Source of the DNA: Marasmius tenuissimus
Lineage: Eukaryota; Basidiomycota; Agaricomycetes; Agaricales; Marasmiaceae
Assembly (NCBI GenBank): GCA_029532415.1
Contig: JAQOTA010000047.1
Span: 620,001-684,000 of the forward strand
DNA: 64,000 bases
Reading direction: 5' to 3'
Part shown: positions 45,541 through 58,040 of the stretch, piece after piece
Position numbering within the stretch: position 1 is the stretch's first letter
How the letters are laid out: each line of letters begins with the position of its first letter
Notes under the pieces: model-generated
Databases searched by the model: none
The model's input: only the letters and a program-made list of their open reading frames with translations
Told to the model about the DNA's origin: nothing
Translations under genes and position numbers: made by a program

Positions 45541-47752
45541 TCAGCCGCTCGATGTTTCAGAACCTCGTCGTACTTCAAGTTGGCACTCGTAAATGCGCGC
45601 AGAAAACATGCCCCTGTATCCCTCCCAGCCGGTCGGCATCTCCCATTCCCCAGAGACCCTCTCGCTATGGCGAAGGGGCTTTACTAGCACATACCGCAAC
45701 GTGACTTTGAGACCGTGGTTTTTCTCGATGCCGGCGACCATCTCGTCGATGAGAGAGAACATCTTCGACGACCCCTGGTAAGGAGACAGCTGCGTTGTCA
45801 TCTGAAGGATCCAAAGAGTGACGTTCTGTGTAGACGGTTGAACCAAGACGCCATTGAAAAGAGGAGCGTTGGATTCGTCGGAGAAGATGTACCTGTCTCC
45901 AGAAGAGAAAGGGGCGGTGGAGTAGGGGGAAAGGTATTCAACCGACAAAATGTCACCGAGTTTTCCCTGCTCGAAGGAACAGTAGTAGACAGGCGCTCTC
46001 GGTAGCGTGAAGGTATGCGAGATAGGCGTCTTTGGCGTCTTGTAGTACGATGTGGCGTGCGGTTTGTTGTACATACGAACGAGGGAAGACGGTCCAGTGC
46101 ACGAAAGAATCTGCGGGGCCATAAACTCGAAGAGAGCGCTCAGCATGGGCCCGGCTGAGTTAGTAACGCGTTGAAGTGCCGCATACATGTTTTCCTGTTC
46201 CCTCCTTTGACTGACTCGAAGTTGGTTGACGAACATATTGTAAATGGCAGCAGTCCTGAACGTGATTTTCCAGCTCGGGAACCGAACGACCTCGTTGTTT
46301 GACGGTCCCGGGAGAGGGGTAGCGACGACGAAATTGTGAGAGGACTCGAGGAGCCTGAAATTGAGGGCCCCCGGGAACCCGAGAAATATCTTGCCGAGCT
46401 CCCTACAGTTGACCTGAACCACGAGTGGGTCGACTTCAACGGGCCGTCACCGATTATGGATTACTTGCGATATCTCCCGCATGTTCGGGCCACAGATAGT
46501 TAGGGCCTCAGCCAACAAGACATCCCCCATGAGAACTTTGTCCATATCCGATACCTTTGTCAGACTTGCAAGACGATTTCTGACTTCACGGACCTCCTGC
46601 ATCTCCTCTGGAGAGTAATATAGATCCAGCGGAGCGTCGGAAGAACGTTGTGTGTCCACGTCGTCCTCGTTTAACTCTTCGTCCAGTTCATCTGGTACAG
46701 TCGTAATGTTCACTTTCGCCCGCCGCTCAGCCTCCCTGGATCGACCCGCCTCGGTGACAGCTTTTTGAATCATATCGTGGGCTGCAATGACGTGTCCTGC
46801 GGCCTTTGTCGACGTATCAGAAGCGTAGATTTTGATGTCATCTAAGAGATCTTTGAATCGCATAGTCGACTCGTAGCGAAGACTGGGAAAAGGAGCCATT
46901 CAGAGACGGTTGGAGTAGAGTTACTAGAGATGACATCGTAGACTTACCCTAACTTGAATTCTTCCCATGTCCAGCTGGGCAGTCCAATCTCGACTGGCTG
47001 ACGATATTTCGTCCAACGGTAATTGGCGGGATCAGGAGCGGAAGACTGGATGTGACACAGGGGGAGTCCCAGAAGATCGATGGAATAGTATCGTTGGACT
47101 TGCTGGACTCCCAGTCGGTGAAAACTAGTAGTCTCAGATCCTGTATATCGGACACGGGCATCGCGTCGTCGGGAAAGCCGTGGATAGGCCGTTGGAGAAC
47201 CTCTCCTTGCCAAAAGAGATAGACAGTCGTAGTGGTGATAAAGAATAGGGGTCTCTTGGAGGACTCTGTGAGTGTTCTGAGAACTAGATAATGCAAGGCA
47301 GGCGTTTTCCCTGTAAAGAGTACTTTAAATGGGCCATTCGACGACTTCATGGGATAACACAATACATGTTCCAGGCTGTCCAATGATGAGCGAGGCTTTG
47401 TCGTGAAAAGCTTGCTCATGCACGAGCTTGTACAACGCATCGAAACATTTCCGGACAAAGTATAATTTGGTTCGTACACCCGAAGGGAACTTGAATTCTA
47501 GCGTGGTGGAGTCGGCTCCATTCTCGAGCTTATATAGATCCTGATAACGCTGGCTTGCTTTCCCCCAGTGTGATCTGTCCAGCTTCCAGTTCGCTGCATC
47601 TGATCTCAAACGTTCAGAAGACACATCGTGCGACCGGGAAGGACAACAAAGGACAGCTCACCTTTACTCAGTTCTCCGGTGTCTTCGATGGATGACCATT
47701 TTGATTCATCTTCTCCTATTTTCTGACGTTTGAGGGGAGGAGGTGAGGCCAT
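45541..47752 (-). CDS. Crinkler/RHS-like P-loop NTPase family protein, probably degenerate
   Basis: Five exons on the minus strand: 47752-47662, 47599-47366, 47310-46948, 46882-46465, 46413-45541. Total coding length is 1979 nt, one short of a multiple of three. The start reads MASPPPLKRQKIGED. The nucleotide-binding region reads KASLIIGQPGT then, after an intron, KTPALHYLVLRTL, with LLVFTDWESSKSNDTIPSIF as the Walker B-like strand and SAPDPANYRWTKY as the following block. This arrangement is typical of the large Agaricomycete Crinkler/RHS-like family. A long C-terminal half with MFSLIDEMVAGIEKNHGL follows. Two faults are visible. Splicing replaces the last P-loop Gly by Trp (GQPGTWKT), and the frame shifts by one base near 47060 between the Walker B block and SAPDPANYRW. 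A sequencing error could explain the second fault. Confidence 0.6.
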
Positions 47753-48009
47753 CACAAATATGGTGGTGGTCGAAAGAGGATTGAAAATAGGGGGTGGTGG
47801 TCTAGGTCTTGTGTGGGAAACTGAATTCAACGCGTGCACGGACCAGTTTTCTTGTTCGAGCTACTGACAAGTTGGGGGCCACTGTTCCGAATCACATGTC
47901 CTCTTTTTCGATACTCGAGATACTTACTGATAATACAGTACAGATACAATGCCACCGTCCATGTCAGATCCGAATTCCTAAGCAAGCACAACATCTACGT
48001 TCACGTTTT
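47753..48009. other. Spacer between NTPase and OPT genes
   Basis: Short region with the NTPase promoter. An in-frame upstream ATG at 47839 could extend the NTPase N terminus by 29 residues. Confidence 0.35.
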
Positions 48010-51000
48010 TACCATATACTAGGCCTATTGCGGCTGTTTCAGCCACAACGAACGAACGGAAGGACGGAGCCACTCACCCAAACGTTTCTTCCGGTGGCAG
48101 CGAGCGTAGCGGGGTTCCACGTCCATCTGCACCCGTGAACGGGACCTTCGGTGCGACAGTCAGCGGTCGGGTGGCCTGGATGTTTCAAGGAACGTACCGT
48201 ATTGCCCCACCATTTGCCTATCGTATCTTTCCCAATTGCGCCTAGATTAGGGTACTCCAAACTGGAATGGGGTACAAAACTTGAGCTCCGAGTCTGTAAA
48301 AATCTCTGGGAAGACGCACGCAAAATATATTATGATGACCGATATCGCAATACCCGAGTCTAGTGCAGCAGAAAGAACATCTGAACGACGGAGTTAGTGA
48401 TGGATGGTCAGGTTAATATTTTGAGCCGCTCGCTTACAGTTGTATTTTGTCCACCAGGCGAAACGGTGTCTGGGAAAAGAGGAGTAGTTACAAAATGAGA
48501 GATTCTAGGAGGTATCAAATATTGACGTACTTTTTGATCAAGTATTGGAAAACGAAACCGACGATTCTATCGAGCTATCAATGAACCTGTTTCAGGAAAG
48601 AGAAAATGGACAAGACATACGCGGAAGGCACGTAATTTATAGCAGTCGCCGGGGGCAGGAGATTCGTCCCCGCGAACACGATAGGGCTACATATTCGTCA
48701 GCCTACTGATCAATTATCGCTCGAAGGTGTGCAGAACATACAAGCTACGAGATTCAAGGAGGTCAGATCTCATCGAGCTGAACGAAGTGAAAGAATAGTC
48801 CTCACTGAATGTATTTCATGAAAGAGTTGGGGTACCGCTTGTTGATTAGCCAAGGTATGAGAGGTGCGATTGCCCCTATCAGGAAGAAATAAACTAGCGC
48901 TATGAGGTGGTTGGGGCATGGCTTCTTTCGGTACCGCTGCTGAATTCTTACGACTTGAATAGACATATGTTAGTCGACGGCAAAGGTGGACGATTGAAGG
49001 ACTCACTAGTAGATAGATCCTTTCGAGAACATCCGGCTTGGCCCAATGACACCTGTACCGATACTCCGTTATGAAGATGTCGTGAAGGTTCATGACAGGT
49101 TACCCACCCCACTGAAAGAAATATCATTTAGTTTGAACAACAGAAGTGCGGGTAACGCGACACACTATGACAGATGACACCCCAAACACCTCCGTATGTG
49201 GACAGACAAACCTACGGAACCACCTTCAATCATGTATTTCTTGACCGAGTGACAGTTCATACCCGTCTGGTTGCTCGCTACTGCACATTTGCCTTTTGGA
49301 CGGGTCAATACACTTGCGAGCTGTGACGACAGCCCTCGAGCACTCACGGAATATGAGTGAACATCCACGACTGAACGCCGAGTTGGGTAGTTCCCGCCAC
49401 AACTGTTCCTATCACCTTGATCGCGCAAAGCCATCAGGGCGTGTCCGCGGCCATTCAGTATAACCAGGTAACCGACTAACCTGTGCCCAAAACAACGGTC
49501 TCGCGGGGACCTTCATGTAGTGACCCAACTTCATGTCAGCCGTGAATATCAGAGCTTGCGACAATGTCTGTCCGGGATTCAGTAACACGATATTCGGGAC
49601 AAGAGGAATGACATACAATGTATCCCCATGTCTTGAACATCATCATTGCTATTGGCCGACCAGGAAGGGCGTAGCTGCAGATTAATCATGTCCGACGTCA
49701 GCGAGACACCTCCGGGTATGGACGTCGCCGGGGGGAACACACCCAATAATAAGTTCTGTTATAACACTAGGGTACGATGAGTGGGCAATACTTGGCTGGA
49801 GGGACGCAAAACTGCTCACTTCAACGCAACATGCTGATTGGTGATTGCTTCCACAATTCCAGCCGGTACGACGTAGAGAAGGGCTAGGGATCATCAAAAC
49901 CGTGAGTACCGGTCTCTCTAGGAATACGAAGCCGACCACACCAATCGCTATTGCTAGAATCAATGCCCACACCGGCATATGGCTGTGGAGACAACGGTGA
50001 GAGTTCTGGGCTTGGCGGGGATGGTCCTCAAAGAACTTACGTTGGCCAAAGTTCGATACTGATAACGCCTAACGCGAAAGGAATCACAAAGGTGACATAA
50101 TACCACCAATCCGGGACTGCAGATCCAAGTTGGAGAAAGTTACAGTCGGCTGTTGGCGTGACTCGAGTGGTGTGGCTCACCTTGAGGATATTGGGACATC
50201 AGACGCGCGTGAACGTCAGGCTGTTCTCTGAGCGAACGACGTGCTTGTCTCCATATCTGCTTGCGGTAGTAGAGAAAACTGTGCGATAAGGTTGCTATAG
50301 AAAGGGTAAGTTGAATGAGCCAAGGCACGGAACAAAGAAGAGAAAAACTGACCTGTAATGGTGGCGAAAGATAAGCTGGTGAAAGGATTCCGTCATGGCC
50401 GAGTCAAAAGAATCACAAGGAAGTTTCCTACCCATAGGCCAGCGCAAAAGTTGTCCTTGCAACCGAGATGTGAGCTTTTGTCGGGAGGTGAGGTGGGAAG
50501 TACTCACGATAAGAAGAGTGGACTGTAGTCCTTGTACGCCTGGAGATCAAGTAGCATATCGGCACTCAAGATGCGGGTGACATTGTACGGTTGAAAGCGG
50601 TTGTCAAAAGACGACTTCGACATGATCCTGGAGCACGAGGTGTCAATATCGACGAATATAGACGAGAGTAAGCAAACCACGCACGGCATGTACTGAGCGA
50701 ACCAGACATTGGAGAACTAAATTTGATTCATTGGATAGTCAATGCCCGGACTTCCTCAGGGGCGACTGAACCCACATAAAGAATCGGAGTCAAGATCCCT
50801 ATGCGTACCAGGTCAGTCTTCAATCGGGCTGTCTAAATTCAAACTTACAGTAGAAGAATATGAATCCGACAATAACATTCGCCTGAGCCCACCCTACACC
50901 GTGGATGCTAAAGTTAGCTTTGTCGCACAAGGAGGACTCGATCGGCATACTAACAAGGCGTGACTAGCGGCGACCCAACATAGCTATAATAAGACAGAAG

Positions 51001-52619
51001 AATGATTCATTGGCGATTCGGCGGCTCGAATCAGAGCGTATGTACTCACGCAATCTGATTCCAATCAAACGTCAAGACGGAGAAACCCTTTATGCGAGAA
51101 AAAGATATCAGCAAGTTGGAGGGTCGACGAGAAGGATGGATATACGTACTAAGCCGTTGATGTACCTGTGCGCAGGCGGCGTTGAGGTCTCGTCGCGAAA
51201 AGTTTGGCAGAAACGCCACGTACCCGAATAATTGTGCAATGACTGCAAGACGGAATGGCGTGAGTAACGCGCCACAAGGCACAAGATGTCGTTTGGTGGT
51301 GGTGGTGGTGGTGGAACTTACCCGCGTTTTCAGGCCAGATCCAGGTCACCCAGGAAAAGTAGGAGAGAGCTCGAACTAGAAGAACGCCATTCAGCCTTGG
51401 AAGGGTAACTAGCCTTCATGCAGGGACACTAACACAGATAACCGGGTAAAAAGTCTGGGTAAATGATGAGTCCACTGGCTTGTTTCCTGATGGGGTAGGA
51501 CGCAACAACCACTCACACCATGCGAATGATATTACGAAGGCACACCAAAAAAACTTGTTGCGCGACATTCCTCCGTGGATCCCTATTCCTGTATAATGTT
51601 CCGAGTGGAGTGTGTTGAAAAGTGCACATGATACCAGCTTTGCTGGCCATATCATCGACGGGGGTTCAACGAGAATATGACGAGCGATGCCGCCAATTGA
51701 GAAGCCAATCAGCTGGGTTGAGAGCACCAAGAACCATTGGTCTGGGGAACGGCGATGAATCAGGCGCAAGAGTCGTCGGAAGGTGATGGTAAAGCTTACA
51801 ACTGAAGTTGTAGACTTGATTATAGAACACCCGCTGGACAGCGATGATATCTGTTGCATAAGCGGAACCAGACCCGACCGAAGCCTGGTGTAGGTGGTGA
51901 TAAGCTTCGGGTTCAAGACGATGGTTACAAATGGAACAAACCATGACCTTAAAGAACATTCAGTGGAAAGTCTTGTCACGTAAAGAGTACCACTCACAGT
52001 AATCAGGACGTGCTCTTTGATAGAGAACGGCCCTGGATTCAATTCGAGTCCGAATAAAGTCCAATTTCGCGGAACGTAGGCAGCTGCAGCACGACCGATT
52101 GGGTATGAAAGGAGTTGAGGGACAATGGCCGTAAAATATATGGAGGGATAGCGAAAGATGAAGAATTGGTTTACGCCGGCGAAGATCATGGCCAGTAGCA
52201 TTCCTATAACCCAAGCCCTCAACGTAGACACAGGCATTGTTGGGTCATCCGTGTTCGCTACTGCAGAACGAACTTCGGGATAAGGACTATCATCTTCTAG
52301 GTCGAAACCGTCACTATCCCAATTGGGGTCATCAAAAAAGGTCGACGATCCCTGCAGAAGATGTCAGAGCCCTGGTTGTCCATGCAATCTGAGGAGGCTT
52401 ACCGGTTCACGTTGAGCTGGCAAGGCGAGCGTAAGGTTTGATTTAGAAACTCTGCGGAAACTAGGTGGACTCACAAGATTTTATAGAATCGAATTCGGAG
52501 CCCTTCACTGAATCATTGTCGACCGTCGGTGAACCGCTCAACTTGTCTGACGAGGTCTCCTCCGCCCTGGCCGCCTCCGGAATTGCCTCCATGCGCATCG
52601 GAAACCGATCACGATTCAT
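48010..52619 (-). CDS. Oligopeptide transporter, OPT family
   Basis: Long minus-strand gene with about 20 short exons. It probably starts at ATG 52619 (MNRDRFPMRMEAIPEAARAE). Family blocks in order are DDSPYPEVRSAVANTDDP, TLRAWVIGMLLAMIFAGVNQ, LNPGPFSIKEHVLI (the NPG motif), STQLIGFSIGGIARHILVEP, MIWPAKLVSCALFNTLH, FSVLTFDWNQI, ILSADMLLDLQAYKDYSPLF, VPDWWYYVTFVIPFALGVIS, LGHYMKVPARPLFWAQV, FAWWTKYNYVLSAALDSG and KWWGNTVPF. OPT proteins are proton-coupled importers of short peptides and related substrates in the plasma membrane. The family KIPPR motif reads KVPAR here. The last intron before the C terminus is only 40 nt. The final exon is either read through to 48074 (ending ETFG) or spliced at GTGAGT to end FGIW at 48010. 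Confidence 0.85.
51296..51313. repeat. GGT microsatellite inside an OPT intron
   Basis: Seven or so GGT units lie in an intron of the transporter gene, just before the WVTWIWPENA exon. It is an ordinary simple repeat. Confidence 0.7.
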
Positions 52620-53465
52620 CCTGGAGCGAACGTTGAACCCACCGCTGAGCGTCCTGCTCAATATACGTCGTGGTGGGACTGGGGGTTAGTAGCAGACACA
52701 GGAACACATTGGCGTGTTCCCTGGAGGGAAAGATACCGAGTCTGGGCATCATATGTTCAAATATTCATGTGCATTCAAACCTCGAGGTAAAGTTCCTTAT
52801 CTGGACACAGGGCTATCGTTGCCACGTCGAGATTTCTGATGACAAGCGGGCAAATCGTAATGATTGGTGTCGAATCTTGGTCGATGGCAGTTCGGCGGAA
52901 GGGAGTGTTATATGGGGTATATGGATGTCCAGTTCGCCGCGCAGTTGATCCCGCTTGACTTGACAGTCTGCTCGAAAGCGGTAGGAGGGCATCCTGAGCA
53001 GCGGTCATGAGCACAGGACCCGGTCCGGCTCGGAATGAAGCAGTCACGCGACCATTGATTGGCTGACAGTGATTCTGACGATTGATTAGATCTGATTGCA
53101 GTGCCTCGGCATCTTGGGAAATGGCCGAACAACGCTTGATCCGTTCGCTTTGACCTTCCAATTTTGAACGATGACCACCACCACATTCGAACCGCCAATT
53201 CACTACAATTCTGATTCCAGACGTCCATACTCCTTTGTATCAGTGGTGGCAAAGTAGTGGTGACTGTTGCCTCTCAATTGATCATGAAACAACTTTCCGT
53301 CTCTTAATCATTGTGGTGAAGGAAACCACTGATCGATCGAAATGTTCAAACACACTGCCAGGGCGAGTTTATTTTGGTTTATAAACATGCGAGGCAAGAT
53401 GCGACGACACACGCACCCTTCACGATACCCATACCCCAGATACCAACACTGTCACTCTTTTACTC
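52620..53465. other. Divergent promoter region between OPT and DUF6534 genes
   Basis: Two overlapping minus-strand frames of 114-142 codons are present here, but their composition and lack of a domain suggest chance. The region should hold the promoters of both flanking genes. Confidence 0.4.
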
Positions 53466-55399
53466 ATGTTAATGTCAATTGCGAAGACATATGGAGCTCT
53501 CCTCATTGGGACGCTCTTTGCTTCTATGTATGTTCTTCTAGCCCTGATCTCGCTGACAGTTTACCAACTAATTCTACTCGCAGATTCTCTGGTATCTTTC
53601 ACTTACAATGTCTTTTCTACGGACGCCGTTACGGAAACGATCCACTGGGACTCAAAACACTCGTGCGTGTCGCTTATTGCCTCTGCAAACTGTCCAAAAC
53701 TCATACAGCCCTTCACAGGTTCTAGCTGTATGGTACGTAGAGTTTCTTCCTGGTCTCACGACTCGCCATTGAGCATGGGGTTGATACAGGATTCTTGACG
53801 TCTTTCACAATGCCGCTGTGTGGTCATGCTTATGGACATGGTTCATTGCGGATTTCGGGTCGCCTGAGAAATTGGATATGATACCGATGTGAGTGGCGTG
53901 TCCTTCTCAGGAAGCCCCTCTTCTGACAGATGATCTCGAATTGGTAGAGGAGTCCCTGTATGTCTGGTTATGCTCAGTCTCGTGAACAGCAACTATCTCA
54001 CTGACAACTCAATCTAATTTCAGCTTTCCATTATCGCTACTGTATGATCCCCTCCCCTCAATAATTTGCTACGTCTCGCTCATTGTCCGCTTTCACCAGG
54101 GGATTCTAACACTCCTCGTTCATTGGTACGTCTGCGGTCTACTCCTTTCCCCTGGCGAAGGGTTCTAAAGGTCTATACCAGCTTTTTCCTCCATCGGATC
54201 TTCCAGCGTGAATACCCTTCCATACTAGTTGCGGCCGTTACTGAAAACGATTTGATCGCCAGTTGTCCGGAACAAGCTTACGATAACGGTCCCTATAGTA
54301 AGGTCATTCATTCCGGTGTTTAACGAGGTTTCACTAAACAACGACTTGACAGTTTATACTCGCCGTTTTCCGACTCGGTAAGCTCGAATCTCGGAAGGCG
54401 CCTTTTCATTGCTAATCCCTTCGGACCTGCTTGACTAGGCTCCGCATTGGGTGAGTGTTTCCCGTCCAGAGCCTCCCCCTCCTTGCTAAACTTCGTCTTC
54501 AGCCACCTCACACCTCATGTATGTTGCAACTTCTAATGTGCGGAACTGAGCTGATCTCGGTGTCCAGGTTGAAACACAACAGCCTCAGCGATTTCAAAAA
54601 CCACCATCGAGTGAGTTCCGTTCCTTTTTTCTTCCGTTCACTTTTTTGACCTGCATGTTCTATTGCAGTGGGTATTCTCCCTCGGTCTGGCACTTTCGTC
54701 CGTAGTCGATGTCCTGATTACGGGTGTCATGATGACCGTACTTCGTCGGACACGATCAAAATCAATGAGGTAGGTCGAAGTGACATATTCTGTTCCGTTA
54801 AACGCAAATTCAAGGGGATATCCTTAGCCTGGAGACAGTGATTTCGACTTTGATTGTGTATACCTTGGAAAATGGCGCTATCACAACGTGTGTTTCCTCG
54901 TCCTTTCTTCCCGAAACCGATGATTCACATTTGACTCCTTTAGGGCCGCTACTATCATTTCGATGATCTGCGTAAGTGACGGTACATCCAAATGTTCACA
55001 GTCCATAGCTGAGGATTTTTTCTAGTGGCTGACGATGGATAATCTCATCTTTTTGGCTTTACACTTCATTATCGCGAAGCGTAAGCCATGTCCAACTCCT
55101 GCCATCCTGTTTCTTATTCACATGCCCGCCATACAGTGTACGCAAACTCAATCCTCGCCATGTAAGATGCATCTTGATTCAATTATCCCCACCAGTCTCT
55201 GAACCCCAATTTCTCTAGGCTCAACTGCAGGAGCAGCCTCCGAGAGCGAAAGGAGACTGAGGATGGTGTCATTGACCTCGGAATGTTCCGAGCACCTTCG
55301 TCCTTGAGTTTTATCAAGTCTCCTCCGATGCAGGTCAGCGTGAGCAAGAGTGTTGAACATTGTGTGGACGCCGTTGAACTCCCTGCGGATGTCGTTTAA
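53466..55399 (+). CDS. DUF6534 multi-pass membrane protein
   Basis: Many short exons spell a typical Agaricomycete DUF6534 protein. It starts MLMSIAKTYGALLIGTLFAS. Splicing then gives IFSGIFHLQCLFYGRRYGND, LKTLVLAVWILDVFHNAAVW, WFIADFGSPEKLDMIPIGVP, LSIIATGILTLLVHCFFLHR, WVFSLGLALSSVVDVLITGV, MMTVLRRTRSKS, SLETVISTLIVYTLENGAIT and a C-terminal KLYANSILAMLNCRSSLRER. The DUF6534 hallmarks are the GALLIG start, W.LD..H motif, VD.LI segment, tENGaIT motif and LYaNS..A.LN.R end; all are present. About seven membrane spans are predicted. The family has no assigned function. Exons between about 54330 and 54560 are not resolved. The stop is TAA at 55397-55399. Confidence 0.75.
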
Positions 55400-56697
55400 C
55401 GCGGCGCTCGAATCCCTTCCTCTCCTTTACCGATCCTTTTCTTGCTGGCAAGGACATCGGTCTATCGAATTGCTGTATTATTGTAATGTGGATTTTCGGA
55501 TTTCTTGTACTCCTGGTACTACATAAAATGGCTTTTGAGGTCTTAGTATTGTTCACGATTTTGATATGACAGTACACGATATTACGACGTACCTCGATGC
55601 TGTAGCCTGTAATACTATAATTTTATAATGTTTAGTATGATAATGGACAGACCACGGACCAGAAGAAGACGCCCCTTTTGCCAAATCATGAATTTTACGC
55701 CAGGTTGACGCAAGTTCGAGACAAGGTGGCGAAGACTGGTAGCACTACTCAGGATTATAAGCGCTTTCCATTCTTGAACCCCTACCACGACCACATCACA
55801 AGTTCACCAGCTCATCTTTTCGTGATCACCGCACATGCACATCGAAATGATCACCGCAGCAAATTTGACATAGAACTGCTTCAGGTCGATAGGCAGGCTT
55901 CTCCCGCGATTCGGATTCGGATGGATCAAGCGCGTCGGACAACTGCTCGCGTCGATGCGGAGAAAGGATTGCTCTGAACAGATAGGAATAAATGTCGACG
56001 CCAACCATCGTCTGTTCAATCGGGTGCAAATTTCTCGGGGCATACACGGTATATCCCATACTTTGGTCGGCCTCTTTTTCTGGAGCTTTTGGGTCCTATG
56101 AATGGCGGAAGCTTTACTTGGGGCGTTTCGGCGAGACTGAGCGGGCATAGGAAGGAGTGGAGTGAAGGAATTTCAAGTCTGGATGCAACAGTAAAAGACT
56201 GTTCGACAGCGATATGATCCCTCGATTGCGTCCTCCCTATGTTGTTCCGAATGTTGAACAGTCTTTTCATTCAGTTTACGCGTCACAAGTCTTCCTCGTT
56301 CGAGGTACTCTCCAGGCGACTCAGGACATGTTTCTAGTTTATGGTAGTCGCGTAATACCCATTCACGACGCCTAGGCTCGCAACAGCATGCTCGGAAAAC
56401 TTACCAAGACACCAGATTCGCCGCTTACAATGACCTCGAGCCTCTCTGAAACTGATGGCCATTGTGGGCCCTGGCTCTTCAACGTCATACGGAGCCGGAG
56501 TATCCAAGGAAAAGATGGTCACCAAGGCGAATTTTTCCGTTGCGGCGCCGAGGTCCAGTCTGTTTCAGTAACGGGAGGCAATTGTTACACACAACCTCGG
56601 AGAAAAAGTCTCTACAGGGCACGGAAACTATATATAAGAGCGGACGCCGGATGGTCATCTCTCCAGCTCATTCCATTCCACACTTCGTTGAAGGAAA
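55400..56697. other. Spacer with GH45 promoter
   Basis: No gene is recognised. Frames of about 115 codons on the minus strand (55804-56148) and 163 codons on the plus strand (56462-56953) look like shadows or chance. Confidence 0.4.
56629..56638 (+). promoter_or_regulatory. TATA box of the GH45 gene
   Basis: The sequence TATATATAAGAG lies about 65 bp before the ATG at 56698, an ideal distance for a secreted-enzyme gene with a short leader. Confidence 0.6.
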
Positions 56698-57698
56698 ATG
56701 GTTAACAAGCTTGCTTTATTGCCGTTCATCGTCGCAGGCGTTGCTGCCCAACAATCGGGTGTCACCACCCGTTACTGGTCAGTTCTCGACGCGATGCACA
56801 GTCGTTCCGTGTAGCTCATCTTCTTTCTCTGAACGACAGGGACTGCTGCAAGCCCAGCTGTGGATGGACCGGAAAGGCATCCGTATCGAAGCCTGTATCG
56901 ACGTGCGACAAGGCAGGCAACGTTCTCGACCCGAGCGTCAAGTCCGGGTGTGATTCGGGAGGAACTGCTTTCACATGCACAAACTACTCGCCATTCGCCG
57001 TCGACAACAACACTGCATACGGGTTCGCTGCTGTTCGTCTTTCGGGACAGACTGAGTCCAGCTGGTGCTGCGCTTGCTACGAGTTGACTTTCACGAGTGG
57101 ACCGGTCAGCGGGAAGAAGATGGTGTGTGGAGCACAACCGCTCTCAAGTAATGCCGATGTTGATCCATTTTCCGTAGATCGTTCAAGCTACCAACACTGG
57201 AGGCGACCTCGGAAACAACCACTTCGATATCCTCATGCCAGGTGGTGGAGTCGGTGAGCCCAAGGTCTCCTTTTTACTGAACATGCTCTCATCTCTGTTC
57301 ACCTCCAGGTGCATTCACCCAAGGATGCCCAGCGCAGTTCGGTAGTTGGAACGGGGTACGGGGTCAACAGGTTCTCGACTGCTATATCAAATTTACATGC
57401 GTTTTAGGGTGCTCAATACGGAGGTGTCTCCAGCCGTGATCAATGCAACCAGCTCCCAGCTGGTAAGTCATTACTGCACACGATCATGAAGCTCGTCTGA
57501 TAAATTCCCTCTAGCTCTCGTCGCTGGATGCCAGTGGCGCTTCGGTGAGTGTGGCTTGTGCGGAAGCTCCATGCAATATTCTTTACTCACTAAGATGTTG
57601 TAGACTGGTTCCAAGGCGCCGACAACCCCGGCGTTACCTTCCAGCCCGTTTCATGCCCCGCTCAGCTCACGAGCATCTCCGGATGCGTGCGTAACTGA
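56698..57698 (+). CDS. GH45 endoglucanase (secreted)
   Basis: Seven exons: 56698-56777, 56840-57122, 57178-57253, 57310-57356, 57408-57462, 57515-57544, 57604-57698 (666 nt, 221 residues). The signal peptide is [13 protein letters not shown] with cleavage expected before QQSG. The GH45 signature [14 protein letters not shown] includes the catalytic Asp. [32 protein letters not shown] (second catalytic Asp) and [20 protein letters not shown] follow. The enzyme cleaves internal beta-1,4 bonds in cellulose and related glucans outside the cell. It is a single-domain protein with no cellulose-binding module, like many basidiomycete GH45s. Cysteines are abundant and paired as expected. No damage is visible. 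Confidence 0.92.
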
Positions 57699-58040
57699 GA
57701 AGGAGAATCAGTACGATGACAATGATATGAGGTACATGGTTTACAGCATGTATATCCACAACTCGAATGAAGTCGACTATTTATCTTCGCTTTATCGGAT
57801 CTCAGGAACAGTTATACTCAAACTACGTGCGGCTCCCGATCGATAGCTCGCTCCGAAGGTTAAGGGTTGACGGCATCGTCAAAACGCGACGAGTATGAAT
57901 TCCGTGTGTTGTCAAGAAATTACAGGTTCGAGACAAAAAAAGCAAACGATGAACAAAAAGCAACGGGCGTCACCAAGCAAGAAATAAGCGTTTGACCTTC
58001 GTGTTTACAAGGAATCCTTCAATGAGTTGAGAGGCCTGGG
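57699..58040. other. Convergent 3' intergenic region
   Basis: Short spacer between the GH45 gene and the minus-strand zinc-finger gene. No further feature is seen. Confidence 0.4.

Noticed and set aside
52775..53252. Overlapping minus-strand ORFs of 142 and 114 codons
   Set aside because: They lie in the presumed divergent promoter between OPT and DUF6534, overlap in two frames and show no family resemblance.
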